27,745 nucleotides of DNA, from the NCBI GenBank assembly GCA_035712285.1, contig DASTBA010000033.1, positions 1-27,745 on the forward strand, written 5' to 3'. Position numbers and translations under genes: made by a program. Under the pieces are notes generated by a model. It saw nothing but the letters and a program-made list of their open reading frames with translations, was not told the DNA's origin and did not search any database. Source of the DNA: CAMLHP01 sp035712285. Lineage in GTDB: Bacteria > Gemmatimonadota > Gemmatimonadetes > Gemmatimonadales > GWC2-71-9. Numbering within the stretch: position 1 is the stretch's first letter; every line of letters begins with the position of its first letter. This document shows positions 17,541 through 25,483 of this stretch, one piece after another.

Positions 17541-18602
17541 GTGACGCCCGCCTTCACCCCGGGAACACCCGCCGCACTCGGCTACCAGATGCCGCCGGAA
17601 TGGGCGCCGCATCGCGGCACCTGGCTCAGCTGGCCGCACAAGGAGGCGTCGTGGCCCGGCAAGTTCGAGCCGGTGCCCGGCATCTTCGCCGAGATGGTGC
17701 GCCACCTCGCGGTGCACGAGGAAGTGCACATCAACGTGACGGATGGCCGGATGGAGGAGGCGGTGCGCCGGCTCCTCGTCTCGCGCGGCGCCCCGCTCAA
17801 CAGCGTGTTCTTTCATCACAATCCCACCAACGATGCCTGGTGCCGGGATCACGGCCCCGTCTTCGTCCAGCGTCCGAAGGGTGAGCGCCGCGAGGAAGCG
17901 ATCGTGGACTGGGGCTACAACGCCTGGGGCGGGAAGTACCCGCCGTATGACCTCGATGACGTGATCCCGGAGCGGGTCGGGGCCGAGTACGGCATCCCGG
18001 TCTTCCAGCCCGGCATCGTGATGGAAGGCGGATCGCTCGACGTGAACGGGCGCGGCACCCTCCTCACCACCGAGGCGTGCCTGCTCAACCCCAACCGCAA
18101 TCCGCAGATGTCACAGATGCAGATCGAGGGGTATCTGCGTGATTACCTCGGCGTCACCAATATCCTCTGGCTGGGCGACGGCATCGAAGGGGACGACACC
18201 GACGGCCATGTGGACGACCTCTCCCGTTTCACCGACCCCGGCACCGTGGTGACCGTGGTCGAGGACGATCCCGCCGACTCGAACCACGAGCCGCTGCAGG
18301 AGAACCTGGCCCGGCTCCGCGAGATGCGGGACCAGGATGGCGAACCGTTCCGCGTGGTCACCCTGCCGATGCCGCGCCGCCTGGAGTACGAGGGACAGCG
18401 GCTGCCGGCGAGCTACGCCAACTTCTACATCGCCAACGGCGTCGTCCTCCTGCCGACCTACGAGGACCAGCGCGACGAATCGGCGCGTGCCACGCTGCAG
18501 GGGCTCTTCCCCGGCCGTCGCGTCGTCGGCATCAACTGCACCGACCTCGTCTGGGGACTCGGCGCCTTCCACTGTGTCACCCAGCAATGGCCCGCCACAT
18601 GA
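17541..18602 (+). CDS. aguA: Agmatine deiminase
   Basis: Converts agmatine to N-carbamoylputrescine and ammonia. 353 residues of the peptidyl-arginine-deiminase-like (guanidino-modifying) family. MPPEWAPHRGTWLSWP marks the N-terminus. Active-site motifs are WCRDHGP (100-106, Asp103), GHVDDL (222-227, His223) and the catalytic Cys345 in GAFHCVTQQWP, where many relatives have GGGNIHC. It begins with GTG. It sits between aguB and ftcD: the gap to aguB is 11 nt, and its TGA overlaps the probable ftcD ATG as ATGA. With AguB it yields putrescine and two ammonia molecules per agmatine, so it may supply polyamine or nitrogen. Confidence 0.95.
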   Translation: MTPAFTPGTPAALGYQMPPEWAPHRGTWLSWPHKEASWPGKFEPVPGIFAEMVRHLAVHEEVHINVTDGRMEEAVRRLLVSRGAPLNSVFFHHNPTNDAWCRDHGPVFVQRPKGERREEAIVDWGYNAWGGKYPPYDLDDVIPERVGAEYGIPVFQPGIVMEGGSLDVNGRGTLLTTEACLLNPNRNPQMSQMQIEGYLRDYLGVTNILWLGDGIEGDDTDGHVDDLSRFTDPGTVVTVVEDDPADSNHEPLQENLARLREMRDQDGEPFRVVTLPMPRRLEYEGQRLPASYANFYIANGVVLLPTYEDQRDESARATLQGLFPGRRVVGINCTDLVWGLGAFHCVTQQWPAT

Positions 18603-20290
18603 CCCGACTGATCGAGTGCGTCCCCAATTTCAGCGAAGGCCGCGACCCGGAGATCATCCGGCAGATCACCGACCCGATGAACGCGGTGGAGGGGGCGTCG
18701 GTCCTGCACGTGGACCCGGGCCAGGCCACGAATCGCACGGTCGTGACGCTGGCGGGAACACCGGAGGCCGTGGCCGAGGCGGCCTTCCGCGGAATCGCCG
18801 CCGCCAGCCAGCTGATCGACATGCGCCGGCACCATGGCGAGCATCCGCGCATGGGCGCCACCGACGTCTGTCCCTTCGTGCCGATCAGCGGCGTCACCAT
18901 GGCCGAGTGCGCGGCACTCGCCCGCACGCTGGCGGAGCGGGTGGGCCGGGAGCTCGGCATCCCGGTCTATCTCTACGAGGCGGCGCAGCCCGATCCCGCG
19001 CGCCGCTCGCTCCCGGATATCCGCGAGGGCGAATACGAGGGGCTCGAGCGGAAGCTTGCTGATCCGGCATGGAAGCCGGATTTCGGGCCGGCGACGTTCA
19101 ACCCCCGGAGCGGCGCCACGGTGATCGGCGCCCGGGACTTTCTGGTCGCGTACAACGTCAATCTCAACTCGACGTCCACCCGGCGCGCCAACGCCGTCGC
19201 GTTCGACGTGCGGGAGGCCGGACGCCCGCAGCGGGAAGGCGGCACGCTCACCGGCAAGGTGCTCACCGATGCACGGGGAGAGCCGCTCACCCTTCCCGGC
19301 ACGCTCAAGGCGGTCAAGGCGATCGGCTGGTTCATTGACGAATACGGCGTCGCCCAGGTCTCGATGAACCTGACCGACCTCGCGACCACGCCGATCCACG
19401 TTGCCTTCGACGAGGTGGACCGCGCGGCGCGCGAGCGCGGCATGCGCGTGACCGGCTCGGAGCTGGTGGGGCTCGTGCCCCTGGCGGCGATCCTCGCCGC
19501 CGGCCGCCATTACCTGCGAAAGCAGCAGCGCTCCCTCGGCGTGTCGGAGCGGGAGCTCATTCACATCGCGGTGCGCTCGCTCGGCCTGAACGAGGTGGCG
19601 TCGTTCAAGCCCGAGGAGCGGATCATCGAGTACCGCCTGCGGGATGCGCGGGACCGGCGGCTGGTGAGCATGTCACTCGAAGGGTTCGTGGACGAGACGG
19701 CGGCGGAAAGCCCGGCGCCGGGCGGCGGATCGGTCTCGGCAGCCGTGGGTGCCATGGCCGCGGCGCTCGCCACCATGGTGGCCAATCTGTCCGCCCACAA
19801 GCGGGGCTGGGACGAGCGCTGGAAGGAATTCTCGGATTGGGCCGAGCGCGGTCAGGCCATCAAGGCGGACCTGCTGCACCTGGTGGACGCCGACACCAAA
19901 GCGTTCGATGCCGTCCTCGCGGCGATGCAATTGCCGAAGGGCACTCAGGCGGAGAAGGACGCGAGACGCACGGCACTGGACGCGGCCATCGTGGCCGCAG
20001 CGCAGGTCCCGTTCGCCGTCATGCAGCGCACCATGGAGGTCTTCGACGTGGCGACGGCCATGGCGGAGACCGGGCTCCCGGCTTCGGTATCGGATGCAGG
20101 TGTTGCCGCCGCCTGCGCCCGCGCGGCGGTCTACGGCGCGTGGCTCAACGTGCGGATCAACGCCGGCACGCTCAAGGACCGGTCACTGGTGCAGCCGCTG
20201 CTGGATGAGGGAAAGGCGATCGTGGCGGAGGCGGAGCGGCGGGTAACCGGCATCATGGAAATCGTGGACAGGAAGATGGCGGGCGCGTAG
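18599..20290 (+). CDS. ftcD: Bifunctional glutamate formimidoyltransferase / formimidoyl-THF cyclodeaminase (FTCD)
   Basis: Last steps of histidine breakdown: formiminoglutamate plus tetrahydrofolate gives glutamate and 5-formimino-THF, which is then deaminated to 5,10-methenyl-THF and ammonia. About 563 residues, the length of the fused enzyme. The transferase part (about 1-330) begins LIECVPNFSEGRD and carries HHGEHPRMGATDVCPFVP with the catalytic His region, then GARDFLVAYNVNLNS. The cyclodeaminase part (about 355-563) has FVDETAAESPAPGGGSVSA and ends in a helical bundle. Many bacteria keep these as separate proteins; here they are fused as in animals. Two starts are possible, ATG 18587 and ATG 18599; the latter makes a four-base ATGA overlap with aguA and is preferred. 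It converges on hutI, and both stop codons lie inside one palindrome. Confidence 0.94.
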   Translation: MTRLIECVPNFSEGRDPEIIRQITDPMNAVEGASVLHVDPGQATNRTVVTLAGTPEAVAEAAFRGIAAASQLIDMRRHHGEHPRMGATDVCPFVPISGVTMAECAALARTLAERVGRELGIPVYLYEAAQPDPARRSLPDIREGEYEGLERKLADPAWKPDFGPATFNPRSGATVIGARDFLVAYNVNLNSTSTRRANAVAFDVREAGRPQREGGTLTGKVLTDARGEPLTLPGTLKAVKAIGWFIDEYGVAQVSMNLTDLATTPIHVAFDEVDRAARERGMRVTGSELVGLVPLAAILAAGRHYLRKQQRSLGVSERELIHIAVRSLGLNEVASFKPEERIIEYRLRDARDRRLVSMSLEGFVDETAAESPAPGGGSVSAAVGAMAAALATMVANLSAHKRGWDERWKEFSDWAERGQAIKADLLHLVDADTKAFDAVLAAMQLPKGTQAEKDARRTALDAAIVAAAQVPFAVMQRTMEVFDVATAMAETGLPASVSDAGVAAACARAAVYGAWLNVRINAGTLKDRSLVQPLLDEGKAIVAEAERRVTGIMEIVDRKMAGA

Positions 20291-20314
20291 GGGCGCACGG
20301 CCGTGCGCCCCTAC
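20287..20314. terminator. Perfect 28-bp palindrome between ftcD and hutI
   Basis: The half-site GTAGGGGCGCACGG (20287-20300) is followed directly by its exact reverse complement (20301-20314). The TAG stop of ftcD (20288-20290) and that of hutI (20313-20311) both lie inside it. It probably serves as a two-way terminator, although no T run follows on either strand. A copy that differs only in the two centre bases is at 26254-26281. Confidence 0.7.
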
Positions 20315-21534
20315 CGCGCCCGCCACACCGTCAGCCCGCCGATCACCGTCCACCGGCAGGCATTCGGCCGGAAGTGGTAGAGCCACTGCTCCACACTGTC
20401 CGCGTCGATCACCACGAAGTCCGCTCGCTTGCCCGGTTCCAGTGACCCCGCCCGTTCCTCCACCCCCGCCGCTCGCGCCGCATAGAGCGTGGCGCCCTTG
20501 AGCGCCTCCGCCGGCGTCATCCCCTGCAGCGTGCAGGCCAGCGTCATCGCCAGCGGGAGGTGATAGCTCGGCGCCGAGCCGGGGTTGAAGTCGGTGGCCA
20601 CGGCGACCGGCACGCCCGCCTCGATCAGCCGGCGGGCCGGCATCGGTGGCTGACGCAGGTACAGCGAGGCGATCGGGAGGCTCACGGCCACCGTCCCCGC
20701 CTTCCCCAGGGCCGCGATCCCTGCGTCCGAGACATGTTCGAGATGATCCGCCGATACCGCACCCACCTCGGCTGCCAGTGCCGCACCGCCATCGTCGGCG
20801 AACTGATCGGCGTGGAGCTTGAGCGCGAGGCCGGCAGCGGCTCCCGCCTTGAGGATCGCTCGTGCCTCATCCACGCTGAAGGCGCTCCGGTCCACGAACA
20901 CGTCGCAGAAGCGCGCCAGTTTCTCTGCCGCCACCGCCGGGATGAGCTCCTCCACCAGCATCCGGATGTAGCCCTGCCGGTTTCCCTTGAGGTCCGCCGG
21001 CACGGTGTGCGCCCCGAGCAGTGTCGGCACCACCCGGACGCCGTCTTCCGATGCCAGCCGCCGGTAGACCCGGAGCAGCCGCAGCTCGTCGTCGAAGGTG
21101 AGTCCGTAGCCGCTCTTGCACTCGACCGTGGTGACACCCAGCTGGGTCATCGCCTCGCTGAAGCGACGGGCGCGCGAGAAGAGCTCGTCATCACTCGCAG
21201 CCCGCGTGGCCCGGACCGTGGACATGATGCCGCCCCCGGATGCCGCGATCTCCTGGTATGTGGCTCCCCGGCAGCGCTGCTCGAATTCCTCGGCCCGCCA
21301 GCCGCCGAAGGCGAGGTGGGTGTGGCAGTCCACCAGCCCCGGCACCACCAGCCCGCCCTTCGCGTCGAACATGACCGCGGTGCCCATGTTGGCGGGCATC
21401 TCGCTGGAAGGGCCGGCCCAGAGGATGCCGCCACCATTCCACGCCAGTGCGGCGTCGTGGGTCACATGCACTTCGCCCTGGCCGCCGTCCGCGCGGCAGG
21501 TGACGAGCGTGCCGATGTTCCGGAGGATCTGCAT
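20311..21534 (-). CDS. hutI: Imidazolonepropionase
   Basis: Hydrolyses 4-imidazolone-5-propionate to N-formimino-L-glutamate, third step of histidine catabolism. 407 residues of the metal-dependent amidohydrolase superfamily. Metal ligands expected: His71 and His73 in DCHTHLAF, His241 in LKLHADQFAD and Asp315 in ATDFNPGS. Other HutI blocks are FEQRCRGATYQEIAASGGGI, TTVECKSGYGL and LLGAHTVPAD. The ATG lies one base past the hutU stop, so the two are cotranscribed as hutU-hutI. Its product is the substrate of FTCD encoded on the opposite strand. Its TAG stop is inside the 28-bp palindrome. Confidence 0.96.
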   Translation of the reverse strand: MQILRNIGTLVTCRADGGQGEVHVTHDAALAWNGGGILWAGPSSEMPANMGTAVMFDAKGGLVVPGLVDCHTHLAFGGWRAEEFEQRCRGATYQEIAASGGGIMSTVRATRAASDDELFSRARRFSEAMTQLGVTTVECKSGYGLTFDDELRLLRVYRRLASEDGVRVVPTLLGAHTVPADLKGNRQGYIRMLVEELIPAVAAEKLARFCDVFVDRSAFSVDEARAILKAGAAAGLALKLHADQFADDGGAALAAEVGAVSADHLEHVSDAGIAALGKAGTVAVSLPIASLYLRQPPMPARRLIEAGVPVAVATDFNPGSAPSYHLPLAMTLACTLQGMTPAEALKGATLYAARAAGVEERAGSLEPGKRADFVVIDADSVEQWLYHFRPNACRWTVIGGLTVWRAR

Positions 21535-21535
21535 A

Positions 21536-23203
21536 TCAGCCGGTGATCATGGGCAGGTCCACTCCCCGTTCGCGTGCGGTGTCAATCGCCAGGTCATAGC
21601 CGGCGTCGGCGTGGCGCATGACGCCGGTCCCCGGGTCCGCCGTGAGCACCCGGTCGAGCCGCCGGGCCGCCGAATCGCTGCCGTCGGCGACACAGACCAT
21701 GCCGGCGTGGATCGAGTAGCCGATCCCCACCCCGCCGCCGTGGTGCAGCGAAACCCAGCTCGCCCCGCAGGCGGTGTTGAGCATCGCGTTGAGCAGCGGC
21801 CAGTCGGCGATGGCATCGGAGCCGTCCTTCATCCCCTCGGTCTCGCGGTTGGGCGACGCCACCGACCCGGTATCCAGATGGTCCCGGCCGATCACCAGCG
21901 GCGCCTTCACCTTGCCCTTGGCCACCAGCCAGTTGAACCGCTCACCCATGCGCGCCCGCTCGCCATACTCCAGCCAGCAGATCCGGGCCGGCAACCCCTG
22001 GAAATGCACCTTCTCCCGTGCCTTCCGGATCCAGCGGGCCAGCGCCTCGTTCCCGGGAAAGGTCTCGAGCACGGCATCGTCGGTGACGGCGATATCCGCC
22101 GGATCTCCCGACAGCGCCGCCCAGCGGAAGGGGCCGGCGCCCCGGCAGAAGAGCGGACGGATGAACTCGGGCACGAACCCGGGGATGTCGAACGCCTCGG
22201 CCATGCCGCGCCGGTCCGCCACCTGGCCCCGCAGGTTGTTGCCGTAGTCGAAGACCACCGCTCCCCGGCGCCGGAGCTCCAGCATGGCGGAGACGTGCGC
22301 CTGCATCGAGTCGAGCACCCGCGATTCGTAGTCGGCCGGATCGCGCTCCCTGAGCTCCGCCGCCTCGCTGAGCGAGTACCCGGCCGGGATGTAGCCCACG
22401 CGCAGGTCGTGCGCCGAGGTCTGGTCCGTCACCACATCGGGCTGCACGCCACGTCGCACCAGCTCGGGCAGCACCTCGGCAATGTTCCCGGCCAGTCCCA
22501 CCGACAGCGCCTGTCCCGCCGCCCGCGCGGCCTCCACCTGCCGGAGCGCGGTATCGAGATCGTGCTCCAGCCGGTCGCAGTAGCCGCTCTCCACCCGGCG
22601 CTGGATGCGGCTCTCGTCCACGTCCACGCCCAGGAATGCGGCACCGTTCATCGTGGCGGCAAGGGGCTGGGCCCCACCCATGCCGCCCAGCCCTGCCGTG
22701 ACCACCAGCCGCCCGGCCAGGGTGCCGCCGAACCGCTGGCGGGCGCACTCGGCGAAGGTTTCGTAGGTCCCCTGCAGAATGCCCTGGGTCCCGATGTAGA
22801 TCCAGGAGCCGGCCGTCATCTGGCCGTACATGGTGAGGCCCAGCTGCTCCAGGCGCCGGAACTCGTCCCAGGTGGCCCAGCGGGGCACCAGGTTGGCGTT
22901 GGCGATGAGCACCCGGGGCGCCTCGTCGTGCGTGCGGAAGACTCCCACCGGCTTCCCGCTCTGGACCAGCAGCGTCTCGTCGTTCTCCAGGCGCCGGAGC
23001 GTGGCCACGATCCGGTCGTAGCACTCCCAGTTGCGCGCCGCCTTGCCGCCGCCGCCATAGACGATCAGCTCGTCCGGCCGCTCCGCCACCGCCGGGTCGA
23101 GGTTGTTCATGAGCATCCGGAGGGCGGCCTCCTGTTGCCACCCCTTGCAGGAGCGGGCGGACCCGGTGGGGGCGTGGATCACGCGGGCGGCGGTCAAGGT
23201 CAT
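21536..23203 (-). CDS. hutU: Urocanate hydratase (urocanase)
   Basis: Converts urocanate to 4-imidazolone-5-propionate using a tightly bound NAD+. 555 residues, the family length. The N-terminal SCKGWQQEAALRMLMNNLDP, YGGGGKAARNW, and the NAD-binding GLGGMGGAQP (171-180) are all present. The conserved active-site Cys409 is in FQGLPARICW (Cys410 in Pseudomonas). DHLDTGSVASPNRETEGMKD and SLHHGGGVGIGYS are the other signature blocks. The frame stays open to 23323, but family similarity begins at the ATG at 23203. It heads the hutU-hutI pair and diverges from the ECF sigma gene. No histidine ammonia-lyase gene (hutH) is next to it here. Confidence 0.96.
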   Translation of the reverse strand: MTLTAARVIHAPTGSARSCKGWQQEAALRMLMNNLDPAVAERPDELIVYGGGGKAARNWECYDRIVATLRRLENDETLLVQSGKPVGVFRTHDEAPRVLIANANLVPRWATWDEFRRLEQLGLTMYGQMTAGSWIYIGTQGILQGTYETFAECARQRFGGTLAGRLVVTAGLGGMGGAQPLAATMNGAAFLGVDVDESRIQRRVESGYCDRLEHDLDTALRQVEAARAAGQALSVGLAGNIAEVLPELVRRGVQPDVVTDQTSAHDLRVGYIPAGYSLSEAAELRERDPADYESRVLDSMQAHVSAMLELRRRGAVVFDYGNNLRGQVADRRGMAEAFDIPGFVPEFIRPLFCRGAGPFRWAALSGDPADIAVTDDAVLETFPGNEALARWIRKAREKVHFQGLPARICWLEYGERARMGERFNWLVAKGKVKAPLVIGRDHLDTGSVASPNRETEGMKDGSDAIADWPLLNAMLNTACGASWVSLHHGGGVGIGYSIHAGMVCVADGSDSAARRLDRVLTADPGTGVMRHADAGYDLAIDTARERGVDLPMITG

Positions 23204-23331
23204 CGTGCGAGGGTCTCCATCCGGATGAGCAGCCGAGCCCGTATTATGGGGTGAAATGGGGCCCCGGGAAAGCACCGGGGCTCCCCGGGGGCCTGCAACC
23301 ATCCGGACGCTTCCCCCGTCCAATCCCCCGA
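23204..23331. promoter_or_regulatory. Divergent intergenic region between hutU and the ECF sigma gene
   Basis: 128 nt. TATTAT (23242-23247) reads as a -10 for the plus strand, and ATAATA on the opposite strand could serve hutU, so the two promoters may overlap. Downstream on the plus strand CCCCGG (23262-23267) pairs with CCGGGG (23275-23280) over a 7-nt loop in the putative leader of the sigma gene. Neither -35 is convincing. No Shine-Dalgarno site precedes the ATG at 23332. Confidence 0.35.
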
Positions 23332-23910
23332 ATGATCACGCCCACACGTGGAGCGCGCGCGCTGAGACGCTTTCCGGCCCGGGATCGTGCGGACAGCGAT
23401 GCCGTCGAGGTAGCCCTGGCCGCCTCGGGAGACTCGAGCGCGTTCGAGCGGCTCTACCGCACCCATGTGAACCGGATCCACGCGCTGACCCGCCGGATGC
23501 TCTCGCCGGACGAGGCGGACGATGCCACGCAGGACGTGTTCATCCGGGCCTGGGAGAAACTCGGGACCTTCCGCGGCGAATCGGCGTTCGGGACCTGGCT
23601 TCACAAGATCGCCGTCAACCTCTGCCTCGGCCGGCGGTCCCAGCTCGGGCTGATGCGGAGCCGGTATCACGGCGATGACGCCCCGCTCGCCAGCGTCACC
23701 CAGCCCGGGCAGGGGCACGAGGAGAGCCGCATGGACTTCGAGACGGCACTGGAGCGGCTCCCCGACGGCGCCCGGCAGGTGTTCGTCCTGCACGACGTGG
23801 AAGGCTATCGCCATGAGGAGATCGCGGAAATGCTGGGCACCGTGACCGGCACGTCGAAATCGCAACTCCACCGGGCGCGCATGGCGCTCCGGCGTCACCT
23901 GGACCGCTGA
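23332..23910 (+). CDS. ECF-type RNA polymerase sigma factor
   Basis: 192 residues with only regions 2 and 4, as in extracytoplasmic-function sigma factors. Region 2 (about 38-103) has AFERLYRTHVNRIHALTRRM, then DEADDATQDVFIRAWEKLGTFRGESAFGTWLHKIAVN. Region 4 (about 135-188) has ALERLPDGARQVFVLHDVEGYRHEE and the HTH EMLGTVTGTSKSQLHRARMALR. The frame opens at a GTG at 23251, but the putative promoter overlaps that point and the added residues are Gly/Pro-rich. The ATG at 23332 is preferred, although it lacks a clear ribosome site. The anti-sigma gene begins 2 nt after its stop, so the pair is translationally linked. The trigger is unknown. Confidence 0.93.
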   Translation: MITPTRGARALRRFPARDRADSDAVEVALAASGDSSAFERLYRTHVNRIHALTRRMLSPDEADDATQDVFIRAWEKLGTFRGESAFGTWLHKIAVNLCLGRRSQLGLMRSRYHGDDAPLASVTQPGQGHEESRMDFETALERLPDGARQVFVLHDVEGYRHEEIAEMLGTVTGTSKSQLHRARMALRRHLDR

Positions 23911-23912
23911 CC

Positions 23913-24593
23913 ATGACCATGGATCCCTGGACCGACCGGCTTTCCGAATACCTGGATGGCGAACTCGACGCCACCGAAGCGGCCGCATGCGAACGGCACC
24001 TGGCCGGCTGCGAGGAGTGCCGGGCGCTGCTTGCGGACCTCCGGGCCGTGGCCCGGCAGGCCGTGGCGCTCCCCGACCGCGGCCCGGCGCACGACCTCTG
24101 GCCCGGCATCGCTGCGGCCATCGCCCCGGACCGGACGGTGGTCCCGCTGCGCCCGCGCCGCGCCTGGCTGGGCACAGCTCCGCGACTGGCCGCGGCGGCG
24201 GTGCTGGTGGCGGTGGCGAGCGGTGCCTCCGTCTGGCTCGCGACGCACCGCACCGGCTCCCCTGGCACGCCGCTGCCGACGGTGGCCACGGGAACTCCGG
24301 CCACGCGGACACCGGCCCTGATCCCGGCGAGTGCCCGCGCGGAGCGCACCTACGATGCGGCGGTGTCGGATCTCCGCGCCGTGCTCGATGCCGGCCGGGG
24401 GCGGCTCGACAGCACCACGGTGCGCGTCCTGGAGCGGAACCTCGCGATCATCGATTCGGCGGTGGCCGACGCCCAGCGCGCCGTCGCCGCCGATCCCAAC
24501 AACGCCTATCTCAACACCTATCTGGCGCACACGATGCGCCGGAAGATCGACTTGCTCCGCCAGGCGGCGTCGCTCGCCAGCGGCCAAACCTGA
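23913..24593 (+). CDS. Anti-sigma factor with zinc-finger (ZAS) domain, one membrane segment
   Basis: 226 residues. The N-terminal cytoplasmic part carries the HxxxCxxC motif of zinc-binding anti-sigma factors (His29, Cys33, Cys36 in CERHLAGCEECR), expected to hold the sigma factor encoded just upstream. One membrane segment follows (about 91-110, LAAAAVLVAVASGASVWLA), then a roughly 115-residue periplasmic part. The outer part begins with a Thr/Pro linker and ends in helices containing SDLRAVLDAGRGRLDSTTV and NNAYLNTYLAHTMRRKIDLL, which may be the sensor. Start ATG is 2 nt after the sigma stop. Release of the sigma factor probably depends on proteolysis or a conformational change, but no cleavage site can be read. 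Confidence 0.9.
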   Translation: MTMDPWTDRLSEYLDGELDATEAAACERHLAGCEECRALLADLRAVARQAVALPDRGPAHDLWPGIAAAIAPDRTVVPLRPRRAWLGTAPRLAAAAVLVAVASGASVWLATHRTGSPGTPLPTVATGTPATRTPALIPASARAERTYDAAVSDLRAVLDAGRGRLDSTTVRVLERNLAIIDSAVADAQRAVAADPNNAYLNTYLAHTMRRKIDLLRQAASLASGQT

Positions 24594-24608
24594 ACCGAGG
24601 AACTGACC

Positions 24609-25463
24609 GTGCTGCTCGCTTCCCTCGTACTCGCATCGGCCATGGCGCTGCAGGGGCCGGATACCACCTTCACGGTGAGCCAGGGCGACCGGCTCCGCGT
24701 GAGCGTGCACCAGGGCTCCATCGAGGTCTCCACCTGGGCCCGCAACGCCGTGCGCATCCAGAGCGACATGGACATGGATGAGGAGCGCCTGTCGGTCGAA
24801 CGGAGCGGCGGCACCATCACGGTCGAGCCCGAGGCCCGGAATGGCCCGTCCGAGGCGAGCCTGAGCCTCACCGTGCCGGCCTGGATGGCGCTCAGCCTGG
24901 ACGCGGTGGACGGCGACATCAGCGTGCGGGGCTCCGCCGCCGCCGTCTCCGCGGAGACGGTGCACGGGGATGTGGAAGTCACCGGCGGGAAGGGCAACGT
25001 GAGCCTCACCTCGGTGGACGGCACCGTCACGCTGACCGGTGCCAGCGGCAGCATGAGTCTCTCCAGCGTCAACGACGACATCACGGTGCGCGATGCCGCC
25101 GGGCCGGTGTCCGCCTCGGCAGTCAACGGCGGCATCGCACTCTCCAATGTGCAGTCGGACAACGTCTCGGTGGAGTCCGTCAACGGCGACGTGTCCTTCG
25201 GCGGGCCGATCCAGAGCGGCGGCCGCTACTCGCTGAGCACCCACAACGGGGACGTCGTGATCGGGGTCCAGCAGGGCGCCAGCGCGACCGTCGCCGTGCG
25301 CACCTATTCGGGCGACCTGGAAACCGACTTCCCCGTCAGCGTCCAGCGCACCCGCGAGCGGAAGATCAGCTTCGTCCTGGGGAGCGGCAGCGCGCGCCTC
25401 GAGCTCGAGTCGTTCCAGGGTACCATCCACCTTGTCCGCCCGGACAAGGTCACGAGCAGGTAA
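24609..25463 (+). CDS. Exported DUF4097-type beta-repeat protein, first copy
   Basis: 284 residues from a GTG, with GAGGAA 6 nt upstream. A short signal peptide (MLLASLVLASAMA) is followed by a mature protein made almost wholly of short beta-strand repeats: a valine, asparagine or aspartate, glycine turn repeated about every 18-22 residues (VDGDI, VHGDV, VDGTV, VNDDI, VNGGI, VNGDV, HNGDV). This is the DUF4097 pattern, expected to form a right-handed beta-helix or stacked sheet. No catalytic motif and no lipobox were seen, so it should be soluble in the periplasm or outside. It is the third gene of the ECF operon, 15 nt after the anti-sigma stop. Function is unknown; a role as a regulon target or as part of sensing is inferred from position. 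Confidence 0.85.
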   Translation: MLLASLVLASAMALQGPDTTFTVSQGDRLRVSVHQGSIEVSTWARNAVRIQSDMDMDEERLSVERSGGTITVEPEARNGPSEASLSLTVPAWMALSLDAVDGDISVRGSAAAVSAETVHGDVEVTGGKGNVSLTSVDGTVTLTGASGSMSLSSVNDDITVRDAAGPVSASAVNGGIALSNVQSDNVSVESVNGDVSFGGPIQSGGRYSLSTHNGDVVIGVQQGASATVAVRTYSGDLETDFPVSVQRTRERKISFVLGSGSARLELESFQGTIHLVRPDKVTSR

Positions 25464-25483
25464 TTCGCAAAGGAGATACGGTC

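Noticed and set aside
21116..23254. 712-codon plus-strand open frame across hutU and the end of hutI
   Set aside because: hutU and hutI on the minus strand carry all active-site motifs; the plus-strand product has no recognisable domain.
23895..25430. 511-codon minus-strand open frame across the anti-sigma and first DUF4097 genes
   Set aside because: Repeated Val/His/Ala/Gly patterns simply reflect the reverse complement of the beta-repeat codons; no ribosome site or domain was seen.
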